From Chrysopilus asiliformis (taxonomy: Eukaryota > Arthropoda > Insecta > Diptera > Rhagionidae): 64,000 nucleotides of DNA. Numbering within the stretch: the first letter of the stretch is position 1; every line of letters begins with the position of its first letter. A program made the translations under genes and the position numbers. Positions 1-13,000 of the stretch are shown here, piece after piece. The stretch is from the NCBI GenBank assembly GCA_964034945.1, contig OZ035961.1, positions 1,529,501 through 1,593,500 on the forward strand, given 5' to 3'. The notes below the pieces were generated by a model. The model ran no database searches and was not told where the DNA came from. It saw only the letters and a list, made by a program, of their open reading frames with translations.

Positions 1-916
1 GTTCATTTTGTGGACCTATATATAAATATATACATATGTTTTGAGTTTGAAAAAATCATATTTTATTTTTCCAATTAAGAAGGGTTCGGTGAAAGCGCAT
101 ATGAAACTGGTGGGGGTCAGTACCTCCAACAAGGTTAAGAACCACTGCACTAGACGCTCAATCATGCACACAAGCATAATTTTATTCGAAACAGCCAAAC
201 AGACAGCACAAATATCAATTTAAAAAATGTTTGTCCTTATATTTTTCGCTTTTCGTCATCCACAACTCACTTCTTTGTCTATATAACTCGAAAAAGGATT
301 CCCAAAAAACTTTGTCTATTATATGCGACATCTTTTCACTATTAAAAATTCCCCTGAAATGACGAAATGATTGAAAACATCGCCATACACGTTCAAGCAT
401 GCTGTCATTCACAAAGTTCCCTTGATAAATATCAAAATGATTTCGATATTGGCCAGCATGCTGTCAATCATGGAATTTGCATGACATCATCACCATAGAC
501 GTTCAAAATGCTGTCACAGCATGCGATGATTGACTGCAAGATTGAACGTGTAGGGACCGCTTTAGCGAATTTCTGTCTAATACACAGGGTCCAACATAGA
601 AAATTTTTACAATAATCGATAAAGCGTAAACTTATTGAACTAAAATTTAGTCGGAGTTTACTACAACCAAAAAAGAGAAAGACTTAAAACCATTTGTCAA
701 AAAAAAATATTTTGCTGTGTAATTACCCTACTGGCATTTCCAGTGTATGGTTCATATCTGCCACTATATTAGTTCGTTTCTAGTGGCAGATACGTTTCAT
801 GCAACAAAAGTTTAGAAAACTCAAAGAATCGTCTTTCCAATCGATTTCTACAGCATTTTTAAAATTTCAATCGAATGTTTTGTCACCAGTCGTTAGTACC
901 AAACTCTCATATTTAC
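1..916. other. Start of amon intron 11; possible small MITE near 382-557
   Basis: No exon or gene is visible here. CATACACGTTCAA near 384 and its inverse TTGAACGTGTAGG near 541 bracket ~175 bp in which GCATGCTGTCA-type motifs recur, which suggests a small fold-back element. A short hairpin (TATCTGCCACTA with its inverse) lies at about 746-794 and resembles the DNA flanking the mariner relic near 50215. Confidence 0.35.
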
Positions 917-1037
917 CTCAAGCTTCCACGTTCCATGTGGATACTCTCCCCAGGTGTGCGTTGTCATGAATGGCCACTTTGTGAAGCCATCCCGATGATC
1001 GTCGTCGTTGGCCCGCCGGCTCAGGATCATTGATCTG
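917..1037 (-). CDS. amon: amon coding exon 11: P domain (last exon in window)
   Basis: This exon spans 121 nt and reads [20 protein letters not shown] then [20 protein letters not shown]. This matches the PC2 P-domain segment before the KEWTL motif. The acceptor is AATTTCAG before CAGATC and the donor is CTTGAG/GTAAAT in phase 0, so at least one more exon must follow. A search of positions 1-900 for the KEWTL-type continuation found nothing, so the final exon lies outside the window. Confidence 0.93.
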
Positions 1038-4000
1038 CTGAAATTTTTTCAATCTTGTTTAACAGTTTCTAAAGAATTTTTTAATTCTTAGATTATCACC
1101 TTGTCCCCATTGGCGATGTTAAAAATAGCTCCAAATCGCCACGTCTGCTTGCATTCGCTGTAATCACCGCCTGCACATGTTCCAGGTAATTCACCTCCGT
1201 ATCAGTTCCACGGCAGGCGTCTGTTTTGATTTCCAATACCAGAGACCTTCCATATGTTATTTGGCTAAACAATAGAATTTATTAAATAGATTAAGTTGAC
1301 CTTTATTGAAGTGTGCTCGTGCAAGAACAGCTGGTGGGCACTTACTGTGGCTCTTGAATGGCACCAGCCTCACAATGATATCGGGGCGGAACGGTTCGCC
1401 ATTGCTTCGCTAAAGTTACCATGGCTCCGGCATCCAACACCCCAAATCCAAACAAATGATTGAATTCTAAGCCAACGCCATTCATTGTCCAATGGAATCG
1501 GTTTTTAGCATCGAACAAGGAATTCCGCTTAGACGTGAGAACAGTCAGATGCTGAACATCCCTCCATGTCAGGGTAGGACTATATAGAATAATGGAAGAT
1601 AAATACATTGTTAATTTAATTATCAAGTAAAATAAAATCAGCGAATCGTTGAAATAACAAGGATTTTCAATTAAATCTACGTTTGGATGGATTTCTTTTT
1701 GGAATTAAAAGAATTGCACAAATAAACGTTACTTACTTTGCCTCTAGGGCGAGGGCGAAAACTCCCGCGGCTTCCGGTGCTGCTGCGCTTGTACCCGAAT
1801 GGGTGGTCGTACATTTGCCATAAAGATCTGTCGTCGCAACACCCGTATTCGGGTCCTTGGCTCCATTACTAAATGTGCTCGCTAACGTTGAACTGCAACT
1901 TTCATCGTAATGTGCGTTCTGGCCATCATTTATAGCGCTATTTATTGAGATTGTCCACATCGAAGCCGCATACCCATCACAATTGCAATCGTCCTCCTCG
2001 CCACCATCACCAGACGCCCAGACATAAATGTTCCCGAGACCATTCCGTCCCTAGAAATATTACAAGGAAAAAATTAGTGGCCAGTTAGGAAAAATTTAAA
2101 AAATAAAATTCACAGAATTTTCTTTAAATGAAATTTTCTTAACATGAAAAGCAACAACCCCCGAGAGACTGAAAGGAACATCATACATACATATAGGTAT
2201 ATCGAATATTATAGTTGTCGAAATTGAATTTTCAAGAATACATACAAATTTACAGAAGTTGTGGAAAATTTCCATGAAAAATTAATTCAAATAAAAAAAA
2301 TTTCAACTCAATTGAATTTGTTTTAAATTTTCCTCAATTGCTTTACTTGAAATTTTCAAGTTGGAAAATGCGTCCATTTTTTTATTATATTTTGTATCTA
2401 ATAATTAGAAAGTTTATATCATATTTATTAGGATAGGTAGTCTAGAATTAATGATTAATTCATACTCAGAAAAATCTCAGGTCAACTTTTTGTCAGGTTA
2501 ACTCTGACCGCTAGCTGGCTTACAGAGGTTTCCATTACATGACATTACATTCTCGAAATCCCTATCTAAGGTCAACTCGTGCAGCTCCCAATGCCCTACT
2601 TCACCTGCTCGTGGCTTAATTTCAGAATTTCTCCGGCCACAGGTCAACACAAGTTTTACTTTCCCTCATGCAGGCGAACGCGCGCTTCGCATAGGCTAAA
2701 TTTTCCTGCCCGAGGCCAATTACGCCGTATGTAGGTCGTCGAGTTAGCCTCCATTTTTCTGAGTGCAGTAATTAGTGTGAAAATACATCGAGTATAAAGA
2801 AAGATGGGAGAATTTTTGGATTGAACAACCAAAAAACGCATTTCCGAAATACTTTAATTTGACGGTGAGCCAGCTTCCATGCCAGAAACAAGCTCCTAGA
2901 GGGGTTTTAAAGCAAACATACCTTACCTATTAGGAGGTATTTTTTCGGATGTGGAAACATTTACAAAAATTATATACCAGTTTGTTATATTTTTTATGGT
3001 GATTGAATAAAATTAAATAAACTCTATTGGAAGTTTCATAGAAATAGTTTTGATCAGCACCAATCAAGCGATAAATTGTTATCAAACAATCAGCGATTAT
3101 CGGCAACTGAAATATTGCAAAAAACCCTCAAGATTGGCAAATTGTTCTTCGTGTACATATTTTGCCAGCAAAATTCTAGGTGTTTTTCCTAAAACTTGCG
3201 CCCGTTAAAATGATGCTATACTGCTCCAATTTATACGAGCAAGGAAATATTCCAAAAAACAAGCACTCAAATAAAAATGTCCACAAATAAAAAAATTACA
3301 CCTTCATAGAGCCTATATCGAATTTTGTAAATCGATTTTATAATACTAATATACAAAAATGAGTTGGTGTCTGTCTGTCTGTCCGTCTGTGTGTCTGTCT
3401 GTCTGTTCCTCTTTCACGCAAAAACGGCTGAACCGATTGACTTGAAATTTAGCATGAGTGTCTGTGGTAGTTCTGGTTCCAACTTAGGCCTACGGAAAAG
3501 TAGCGCAAGGGATGGGGGGAGTAAGGGGAGTAAGGGGAGGGGGTGAAGTGATTTCGAAACTTAGTTTTTGCGCTATGTTACTCTTTCGCGGGAAAGCTAC
3601 TGAACCGATTGGTCTAAAATTTGGCATAGACGTTCGTCGGGCTCCAGCCCCAACATAGACCCATTGAAAAGTAACGCGAGGGGTGGGGGAGTAAGGGGAG
3701 GGGGAAAAGTGATCTCGAAACTTAGCTCTTCCTCTATGTTACCCTTTCGCGGGGAAACTACCGAGCCGATTGGCCTGAAGTTTAGCTCCAACATAGACTA
3801 TCAAAAAAAAAATTGAAAAAACTTAACCCGGCAACGACGGGTATGCAAGCTAGTAAGACATAAAAAAAACCCCCAACCATAAATTAATTTACCTCATTAA
3901 CACCTTGGACGATTGCCCGCATTGTTGCATTTCGAGGACCGTCAACTGTTTTTCCATCATCGGTGGGGCCCCAGGAGGCGCTATAAATGTGAATTTTGTG

Positions 4001-7000
4001 GGGCTCATGTCCCATTGAGTTCGCTTCAATCAAATCCGTCATGTACGGTTGATCTAACATTCGGATACCTACATAAAAAAGCATAAAATTACATATTAGA
4101 ATGGAAAATCTCAAATTAACGTTTATTCAATCGTAAATTTTTCGAATGTTTCTGTTGTAACATTTTTTGTGCTTCTTCGATATATAAAATCATTTTATTT
4201 TTATTTTTGCGATTTTCTTACGTTGACATTACACTTAAAGGTGTATTTTACCTGCTATCTTGCTGTCATACGCAACGCCAACACCACATATCCCATTATC
4301 TCGTGCAGCAGCCACCTCTCCAGCACATCTTGTACCATGACTATAACGATATCAACCAAACAGATATTATAATATGAAAAATCGACCCCAAGGCACTTTA
4401 CTTTTTGATATATAAAATATTTGACGTATACTGTTAGATCCGACACGGAACGAATACATATATGTCTGGCCTTCTGGCGATAAAAATGTAAATTCTCCAA
4501 CATAATTCGTATATATGCATGATCGAAAAATATACAAAATGAACAAATAAACGAATCGAACTTATCGTTTATCATAATACGGGGAAAATATTCGAAAAGC
4601 AGAGAAAAATTGTTTCAAATCGTAATGGTGGATCTCTATCAGTCTTTACTGGTAAAAATTTTAATTTTATCACTTTCTTCCTGTTTTCACGTTTTACAAC
4701 ATTAAGGGTAGTCATGAAACCTCGCATATGCCTAGTAAACAGCGGAAACAGTTTACCACTTCGTAAATGAACTGTCAAAGTTTTTATGAAAAATCTTTTA
4801 CGCCACCCTCGTAAATTTACGTTACGATTTTGATGTTCAACCAATCTGATTATGAAATTTAGCTAAGAATTTTTTTTTGTGCAAATTGTTTCCATTTTGC
4901 ATTCGTGAAACACTACATAAAAATATGCAGGTATGCAATCGGTAAACTTATCTCGTTTCATGAATGTGATTTAAAGTCATATGAAATTATGACATTATCC
5001 TTAAGACATTTTCACGATATCAACAGAATAATAATCAATTTGAAATTCATATATATTTTCCATTAAAATGGCCTTGTTATATCCGAATCGAGTAGGTGGG
5101 CAGACATATTTGCAGATTCCTTTTTGCTCAATAGCAACCATCATTGAACACATTCGAGTCAATTTCAATCAACAAAATAAAATAAAAAATTCGCAAAGTC
5201 ACATTCACACATGTTTGATATGCAAATTGTATGTCTGAAAATTATTCACCTGTTGAACCAATCATCCGTGTATCTAGGATACGGATATGGATCATTGCTG
5301 CTGAAATCATAACTAGCTTCCGCATTCTGAAATGAAATCAATTGAAAATTGTTAAATTTATTAACTACACAGAATATTGCGTTAAATTTATGAAAATTCT
5401 GGCAATTTAAATGCATGAGATTAAAACAAGAAAATTTAAATCAGCAAACATAGGAAAATCTTTTTTCCATTTAATTATGGAATTCGATTGCAAATATCCA
5501 TTATAGTCAACTATAAAAGCTATACGTTCATTTTCGTAGATAAGAATTCCCTGTCAATTTTTAATGACTTTTACTGCAATATTGAGTGAGAGTATTTCTA
5601 TAAAAGCCATTAATTTGGAAAAGGAACTCTAGCAAAAAAAAACAGAAGAGACAATTTAAAATTATTGATTTTTAGTGAATTTAAAACGTTTTAGACTCTC
5701 TAACAGATTTCAACAAATCAGGAATTCTATTTCCTAAGACTCGTTACGAAATATCAATTAACCCCTGGAGTAGACTGCTAATACTCACTATATTCAAGTG
5801 GAAATTGAAATGGATTTTAATTAACTCACATAGCATGTGGCGTTTTGCAGTAAATTGTTAAATTTTTGTATATTTTCGGACTATAGTGGGTTTGCATGTC
5901 AGGCAACATCGCAATGGCAGTTTGTGGATTTGTGAGGAATACATCTATCTATATAAATTTATTAGTAGTTTGTTTTATTCTCGGAACCTTGGAATTAATA
6001 TTGATTTGCTGAAATGTAAAACTACATCTATTGAAGCGAAACTAACTCGACATTTGCAAATTTTGCCATGTTGGAAATAGCCAATCCACCTACATTTTAT
6101 GTACGATTAATTCCTTTGGAAGTAAGTAGGATGTGACATTTTTTTGGGAAATTAAAATCTATATATAGTATCAGACGATTTCCAAATGTCGACCAGTAGT
6201 GATGATATATCCATGAGACAAAAATTGCCAGATCTAAACGACTTTTTATACCAAAAACGAAAAGAAAAAGTTTTTTTTTTAATGATTTTGATTAGTTTTT
6301 GGTGTAAAACATTCGTACGAATAATACATTGAAAGAGCGGCAATTGCGATTATATATTTGATGTACTTCAAAAATATGAAAACGAATTTACTAAAATATT
6401 TCATTTTGAATTTTTTAAATTTACTCAAATTGAATCGCTATGCATAGAAAAGTTGTGTAAAATTGTATTCGTAGTACTTTTTGTGTTTAAATGTTTTTTT
6501 GTGTCATTACCCATTTTCTACGGACACATCATCATGCTAATATATAAAAATGAGTTGGTGTCTGTCTGTCTGTCTGTCTGTTCCTCTTTCACGCAAAAAC
6601 GGCTGAACCGATTGACTTGAAATTTGACATGAGTATCTGTGGTAGTTCTGGTTCCAACATAGGCACACGGAAAAGTAGCGCGAGGGGTGGGGAGTGTAAG
6701 GGGAGGGGGTAAAGTGATTTCGAAACTTAATTTTCCCTCTATGTTACTTTTTCGCGGGGAAACTACTGAACCGATTGGCCTGAAAATTGGCATAGATGTT
6801 CGTCGGGGGTCCAGTCCCAACATAGATCCATTAAAAAGTAGTCCGAGAGGTGGGGGGTGGTTAAAGTGATCTCGAAACTTAGCTGTTCCAGTGTTCAACG
6901 CGCGGCCGTAAGCCGCGTATGTCGTGGCCGAAGGCCGAGGAGCGGGGGGAGGCCGAAGGCCGACCTGTGGGTGTGGGTGTGGGGTGAACCGCGAAGCGGT

Positions 7001-10000
7001 TCGGGGCGCAGCCCTAGTATAGTATGAAATAATTTTTTTTTTTTTGACGTGTACATATGTCCCAGATTGGCCGAGGCAGTCCCGGAATCAAGAATGCTGT
7101 CCCGACAACCAAACTTTTGTGCCGGACTTTTCAAACGTTCATAAAATATGCAAAATAACAATTAATTTAAACAATCAAGTCAAATTTTCCCTCTGCGTCA
7201 TAGTTTTCCGATACCTAGTACGCATATGTCTCAGTTATTTTCAACTGCGGCGCATTTCGACTTTTTCAATAAATTTTATTTATAAATCGTGCGGCAAAGT
7301 GAGTTATATTTCGCTCCGGACTGATGAAATCAGTGCGCCGCAGACTTTTTAAGAAAAAATCCGCCTGAGTGGCATACATATTTAGATAAAACAAAATTTA
7401 CATTTACTTGGAAGAAAATTATTACTTTTTAGTGTTTAACCATTGAACCATTTCTGATTCATGGTTTATACTCGACCTTTAAGCATTGAATCCTATTGGA
7501 ATTTCTCGGCTTATAAGGTCTGCAAAAACAACAAAATTATATTATTTTTGCGGATGTTTTCACATCCAAATTTCCCCCCAACAGGTATTTTACTCCACCA
7601 AAATCCTGTAAGCCTGCGTGGAAGCTGGCAAAGCAGGCTCTGATGATGGTGAGCCAGCTTTCCATACCAGAAACAGGCTCCTGATGGGTTTTCAGGGCAG
7701 ACATGTCCGACCTGTGGGGGGGAAATTTGGATGTGAAAACATCCGCAAAAATAATATAATTTTGTTGTTTTTGCAGACCTTATAAGCCGAGAAATTCCAA
7801 TAGGAGAAAATTATTACTACACACGGCAGCATTGTTGTAATGGAGAAAAAAATTTTTTACGTAAACCTATATTTTAAGTACAGTCTTTTACCGGTTTAGA
7901 TACCTACTAAAATAGACCCCCTTGCAATAAAAAGATTAAGAGCAAATTGCAATAAATCACGTTCGATCTCGACATTTCTTTGTTCATTGTTTGGTTTCAT
8001 CTTACGACTGTAACTCTTCAAGAATTCATTTATCATTGGCAGAATTTATCAGATTAAAGAAAAGTTGATTTCCCATTCTAAAATTAAAATCAATTTACTG
8101 GATTGTCACGTTGTAGTCATAAAGCAACGATGACAAACTACACAGGACTAAAATGGAGTTAAATTATGGTGGAATAATCAATAATAACTACCCACCAATT
8201 TCACATAATCATCGTGTAATAACAAAAATGAGGTATTTCATATGCATTAAAATTTTGATTATACAAAATAATGTTAATTTACCGTATATTTAATGCCGGA
8301 AATTGCATTCTGGTCACGTTAAACGAAAAGCTTTTCTGAACTTTCTCATATGCGCAAAAATCCTTTATGCCACAGTGTTAATAATACTATGTAGAACTGC
8401 TAAATGAATAATTTTTCCAGTATAAGACTCTCACCATAAGTAAACTATTTATTTGAAACGAATTTGTAATTAACCCAGAAAATAGGTCAGGGCATGATTT
8501 CGAGCTAATCTGATGGAGAAAACTTGTTTATAAGGCAACCAACCAGCATCGACAGATAGTACGTGAGTTCTAATTATTACCAAGCACATCTGGTATAAAA
8601 TCACAGCCCAAGGGATTCCTGTATATCAATGGGATTACTGGCATGTGTTCGAGCTAAAGAAATTGTGGCAAAATGCATGCAACGGCACGAGGACTTTCAA
8701 AACATTACACACGTTTCGCTGTGAAAACTTCTTGAAACTTGAATTTGATTTTGAACTTTTCCAACTTTGATATGCCGGAATGGAAAGAGTTTTATTGAAA
8801 ATTTTCCGTCTGTTCAAATACAGTTCGATTAATACTTATAAACGAGCAGATACATATGCGGGCAATTGGATAAATATTGGCACATAAAAATGAATTTAAT
8901 TGAATTTCCAATGACTTTGAATAAAATCAATTTAAAGTCGGTTCTTTAGAAACTTTTGTTTTTGAATTCATTCAAATATATGGAATAATCGTCACTCGTT
9001 ATTAAGTTTTGAATGAATAATATATTTAAGAAACATTTAGCGGATGTTCACTCCATTCAGAGATAAAAGTTCGTCAACTGCAGTCGATTTTTTGAACTGA
9101 TTTATGCATCTCAAAATCTAAATAACGCGCGGAAATAAAATAATTTCGGTAAAAACAATAAACTCTACATTTTCTGCAAGTTTTACAGTAAACATATTAC
9201 TTCTTATCTTTTTAGTTCAACTGACCATACTTTACACGTACTTGTACCTACTACAAGTAAACATATTTTTTGTTTACCTTTGGCTGGTTGTTTGTCGCCA
9301 GATTTTTTTGGTTTGCTTTGTGCAATTGTAATGTTTACCTGTCAAGAGCAAATTGTATATTTCTTATATAAAATTTACAATCTGTTACAACGTTGCAATG
9401 CCTGTTACAACGTTGCAAAGGCAAACGTGTTCTAACCTGAGGCCCTATCACCGAACACGATACGATTGGTTCGAATCGTAAATTCAATGTTGTTGTTAGT
9501 GTTTTATAGCAACAACAACACTGAATTTACGATTCGAACCAATCGTATCGTGTTCCATAATAGGGCCTCTGCTTCAAATAATTTTTTCCGCCTTAACCTA
9601 CGGCAAGTTGACAGATGCGATCTGTAGGTAAACAGACATCTACACTCAGAAAAATGGAGGCTAACTCGACGACCTACATACGGCGTAATTGGCATCGGGC
9701 AGGCGCGCGTTCGCCTGCATGAGGGAAAGTAAAACTGTGTTGACCTGTGGTCGGAGAAATTCTGAAATTAAGCCCCCAGCAGGTGAAGTAAGGCATTGGG
9801 AGCTGCACGAGTTGACCTTAGATAGGCATTTTGAGGATGTAATGTCATGTAATGGAAACCTCTGTGAGCCAGCTAGCGGTCAGAGTTAACCTGACAAAAA
9901 GTTGACCTGGACATTTTTCTGAGTGTAATATAAGGAAACTTAGCCTGTACTAGTTAAAAAAGTCCTGCAGCAGGCTTAAAACTCTTACTCCATCTCTCTC

Positions 10001-13000
10001 AGTCAGTGTGCTAACGGTGATTTCGTAAGTAAGATGGCATGTAACTGAAAGTCTTAACTGAAAGTTCATAGTTCGTCCCATTTGATTAGATTACAAAATC
10101 AAATTTAACACTAAACATACCATAAGCGGTTTGACCGCCCATGGTAGAAATAGGTATGTATTAAGTGCTGGTATGTTTAGTGTTAAATTTTTGGCAAAAC
10201 ATGAAATTGAAACACAATTTTTAATTCAATCAATCGAATAAAGGTGTCTCTTTTGGAGGACTTAAATAAATTTTCCACATTCTAAAGAAAAAAATCCGAT
10301 TTACAACAAATCCCTACATATCTTAAGAGCTTTTCTGAGTTCGAGGTATATTTTCACTGAAGTGGAAAATGTATTACGTGGTTTTCGAATATAATCGTCT
10401 TTGATAACATGGCGTGAAATTATTACGAAAATTCGTATCGTTACATAGACTCATAAATTCCTACCCACGGGCATTATTAATGTCAGCTTCACATTTTCCC
10501 ATAGCGGGGAAAAAAACTTCAGTAATAAATAATTTTATCTTACACATTCAAAGAAAAACAAGCGAATAAATAACCCTAGAACATCAAATTTCGTTTCTAT
10601 TGATTCACAAGTTTCGAGGCTTTTAATATTTATGTAAAATGTAAAAATTTCAATATAAAGTCATTCTCAGCTGTTCGAAATTCTATCCTTTGTTTTATTT
10701 TCCGATTTTCTTTATTTTCTGCTTAAATTATTCGCAAGTATCACATTTCTATTCAAAGTTTCCCACATTCTAAAAGCAAATTCTTGTAGCTTGTCAACAC
10801 ATTTAGGGGGAAAGGGATGCAACATCGTTCATAAAACCTCGATATATCGAAAATCGATGTTTTTTTTAAGGCGACATCGATGTTAAAAAACATCGTCCTG
10901 AAAACATCGATACCTCGATGTTTTTTCCGATGTTTTGAAAAAGTTAAATTTAATAAATAATTTAGCCACCTGGCGGATGCTCTACTGTTGGTGGAGTACA
11001 CTCAGGTAGAATTAACACGGTTTTAATTCTTCTTATACGTTGAACCACCAAAAACCCGTTAGTTTCCGAGATATTCGCAAAAAAACTATTTTTTTTAAAT
11101 ACCAGCATATCTTCATAACGGAGTTCTAGTAAAAGACATAAATGTAGCAAATTTTATTGTCTCCAAGTTTTGTAATACATAAGACTACTGGAAAATGGTT
11201 AGTTTCGGAATAAATCGCAAAAAACGAAATCGTAGTTTTTAAAAAGCCGCCGTTTTGGTTACTTCCGGTTAACGGATTTGGGCCAAACTTCTCTGTAAAA
11301 TTTCATGGCTAGTTCTGGTATTTTTTGCGTAATCTTGTAGAAAGAAGAAACCGAAAATTGATACCAAAGAAAATCATTAAATAGAGTGGCTATATTAAAT
11401 CTATCTAAAAACTAGTCCATTTAGTCCTAAAATTAGTTTCTCTACTAATTTGATGAGGAGTAATGTTCTAACATCGTGGATAGCAACATCGATACCTCGA
11501 TATATCGGCCTGTTCAACATCGAGGTTAAAACTCGATATTTTTCAACGATACCTCGATGTTTTGCAAACATCGAGGTATCGTTGGCATCCCAAATCTCAG
11601 GTCGCAAAAAATTATGACGAGGTTCTAGTGTAATTATGACAAGGTTCTATAGGAAGGTTCTAGTGTAACGTTTTTTTTTCTTCAGGTTTTGATATAACCC
11701 ATTCACGATATACGAGGTTTTGATATAAAGCCCAAAATCACGAAATTTCACCCGCCCAAAAACGTTGTAAATCGAGGATTTTCTGTATTCTGAAATATTT
11801 CCAAAATTGTAAAAGTCAATACTCAGAAACACTCATATCTATATGTCACTATTAATAAAAATGTAACAATTTGAAAATCTCCTAATTCTGTCGTCAAATA
11901 ACATCGTAAAGGTCAACTTTGGAATAAAGACGTATTTCACAGAAATAAAATCAAGGCGCTCCAAATCAAGAGTCCATCAGTCAAAGCTTTTGCTGACAGC
12001 AATATGATAGGAAGATGTATATAAGATTTGAAGGAGTTTCGGAAAGTAGGCATCCGTGAAATGTCAGAAAAGTGGCATTCTTATTTTGTGAGGGATTTGC
12101 ATAAGCTATCAAGTATAAGGTTTCATTTTTGAAGATTTTCTATAGCACAAAAATAATTTTACTTTCTCGTACAGACCCGGCTTTTAGTTCCATTCTCATT
12201 TGATTTTCGCACGAAAACCATTGCCACTAGTCCAGAATTGGTTTTTTTGGGATTGTTATTTACACTACTAAAAATATATTCGTTTAATAAATTCCCGTAG
12301 GATATTTTATATACATATTCCATCTAGTACTAAGTCTAACGCCTTCACTTCTTTTGCAGGAAAAATTGATTCTTCATAAATGACGTACAAAAACCGTCAA
12401 ATAAGTATAAAATGATTATGAAGTATCATTCTCTTCCTTTTTTTCTCAAATATTAAGCCATGTTCACAGGCATTTTGGATTTATCGACCAAGACGATCCG
12501 AAATCAACTTTATGTTCCAAAATATTGTAAAACTTTGACAATTTTATCATTTAAGTGAACGTATAAAATGTTTAAAAAAAAACTACAAAATCTGAAAAGA
12601 TATTTATTCCCAGATATTAGTTTTTGTTTGCTAGAGCGGAACCTCACAAAAGAAAATTTACCGAAATTCCAAAATGAAAGTTTGCTATCATTGCTATCAA
12701 CAATTTCAATTAATTTCCCAACGACATCGTTAAAATTTAACCACTTAAAATAAAACGATTCTTCATTCAGCATACCGTGATCTGAAATTTCCACTTAGGG
12801 AAGTCGAATAAATGTCATTCTCTACTACAAAGGAAACACTTGTGATGAAAAAAATAACCCTTTTAACCACACAGCGATTTCTTGTTTCAAATTCCAAGTA
12901 AACTATTTAGTCCTTAAAAGACGTACACAAAGATGACATAAGGATATAGGAATATTCTCATATATGGAATCTCATGTAAACAAAACTGGCAAATAGATGG

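Noticed and set aside
1..900. Final amon exon
   Set aside because: No KEWTL-like P-domain continuation or suitable acceptor could be found on the minus strand; the exon is taken to be outside the window.
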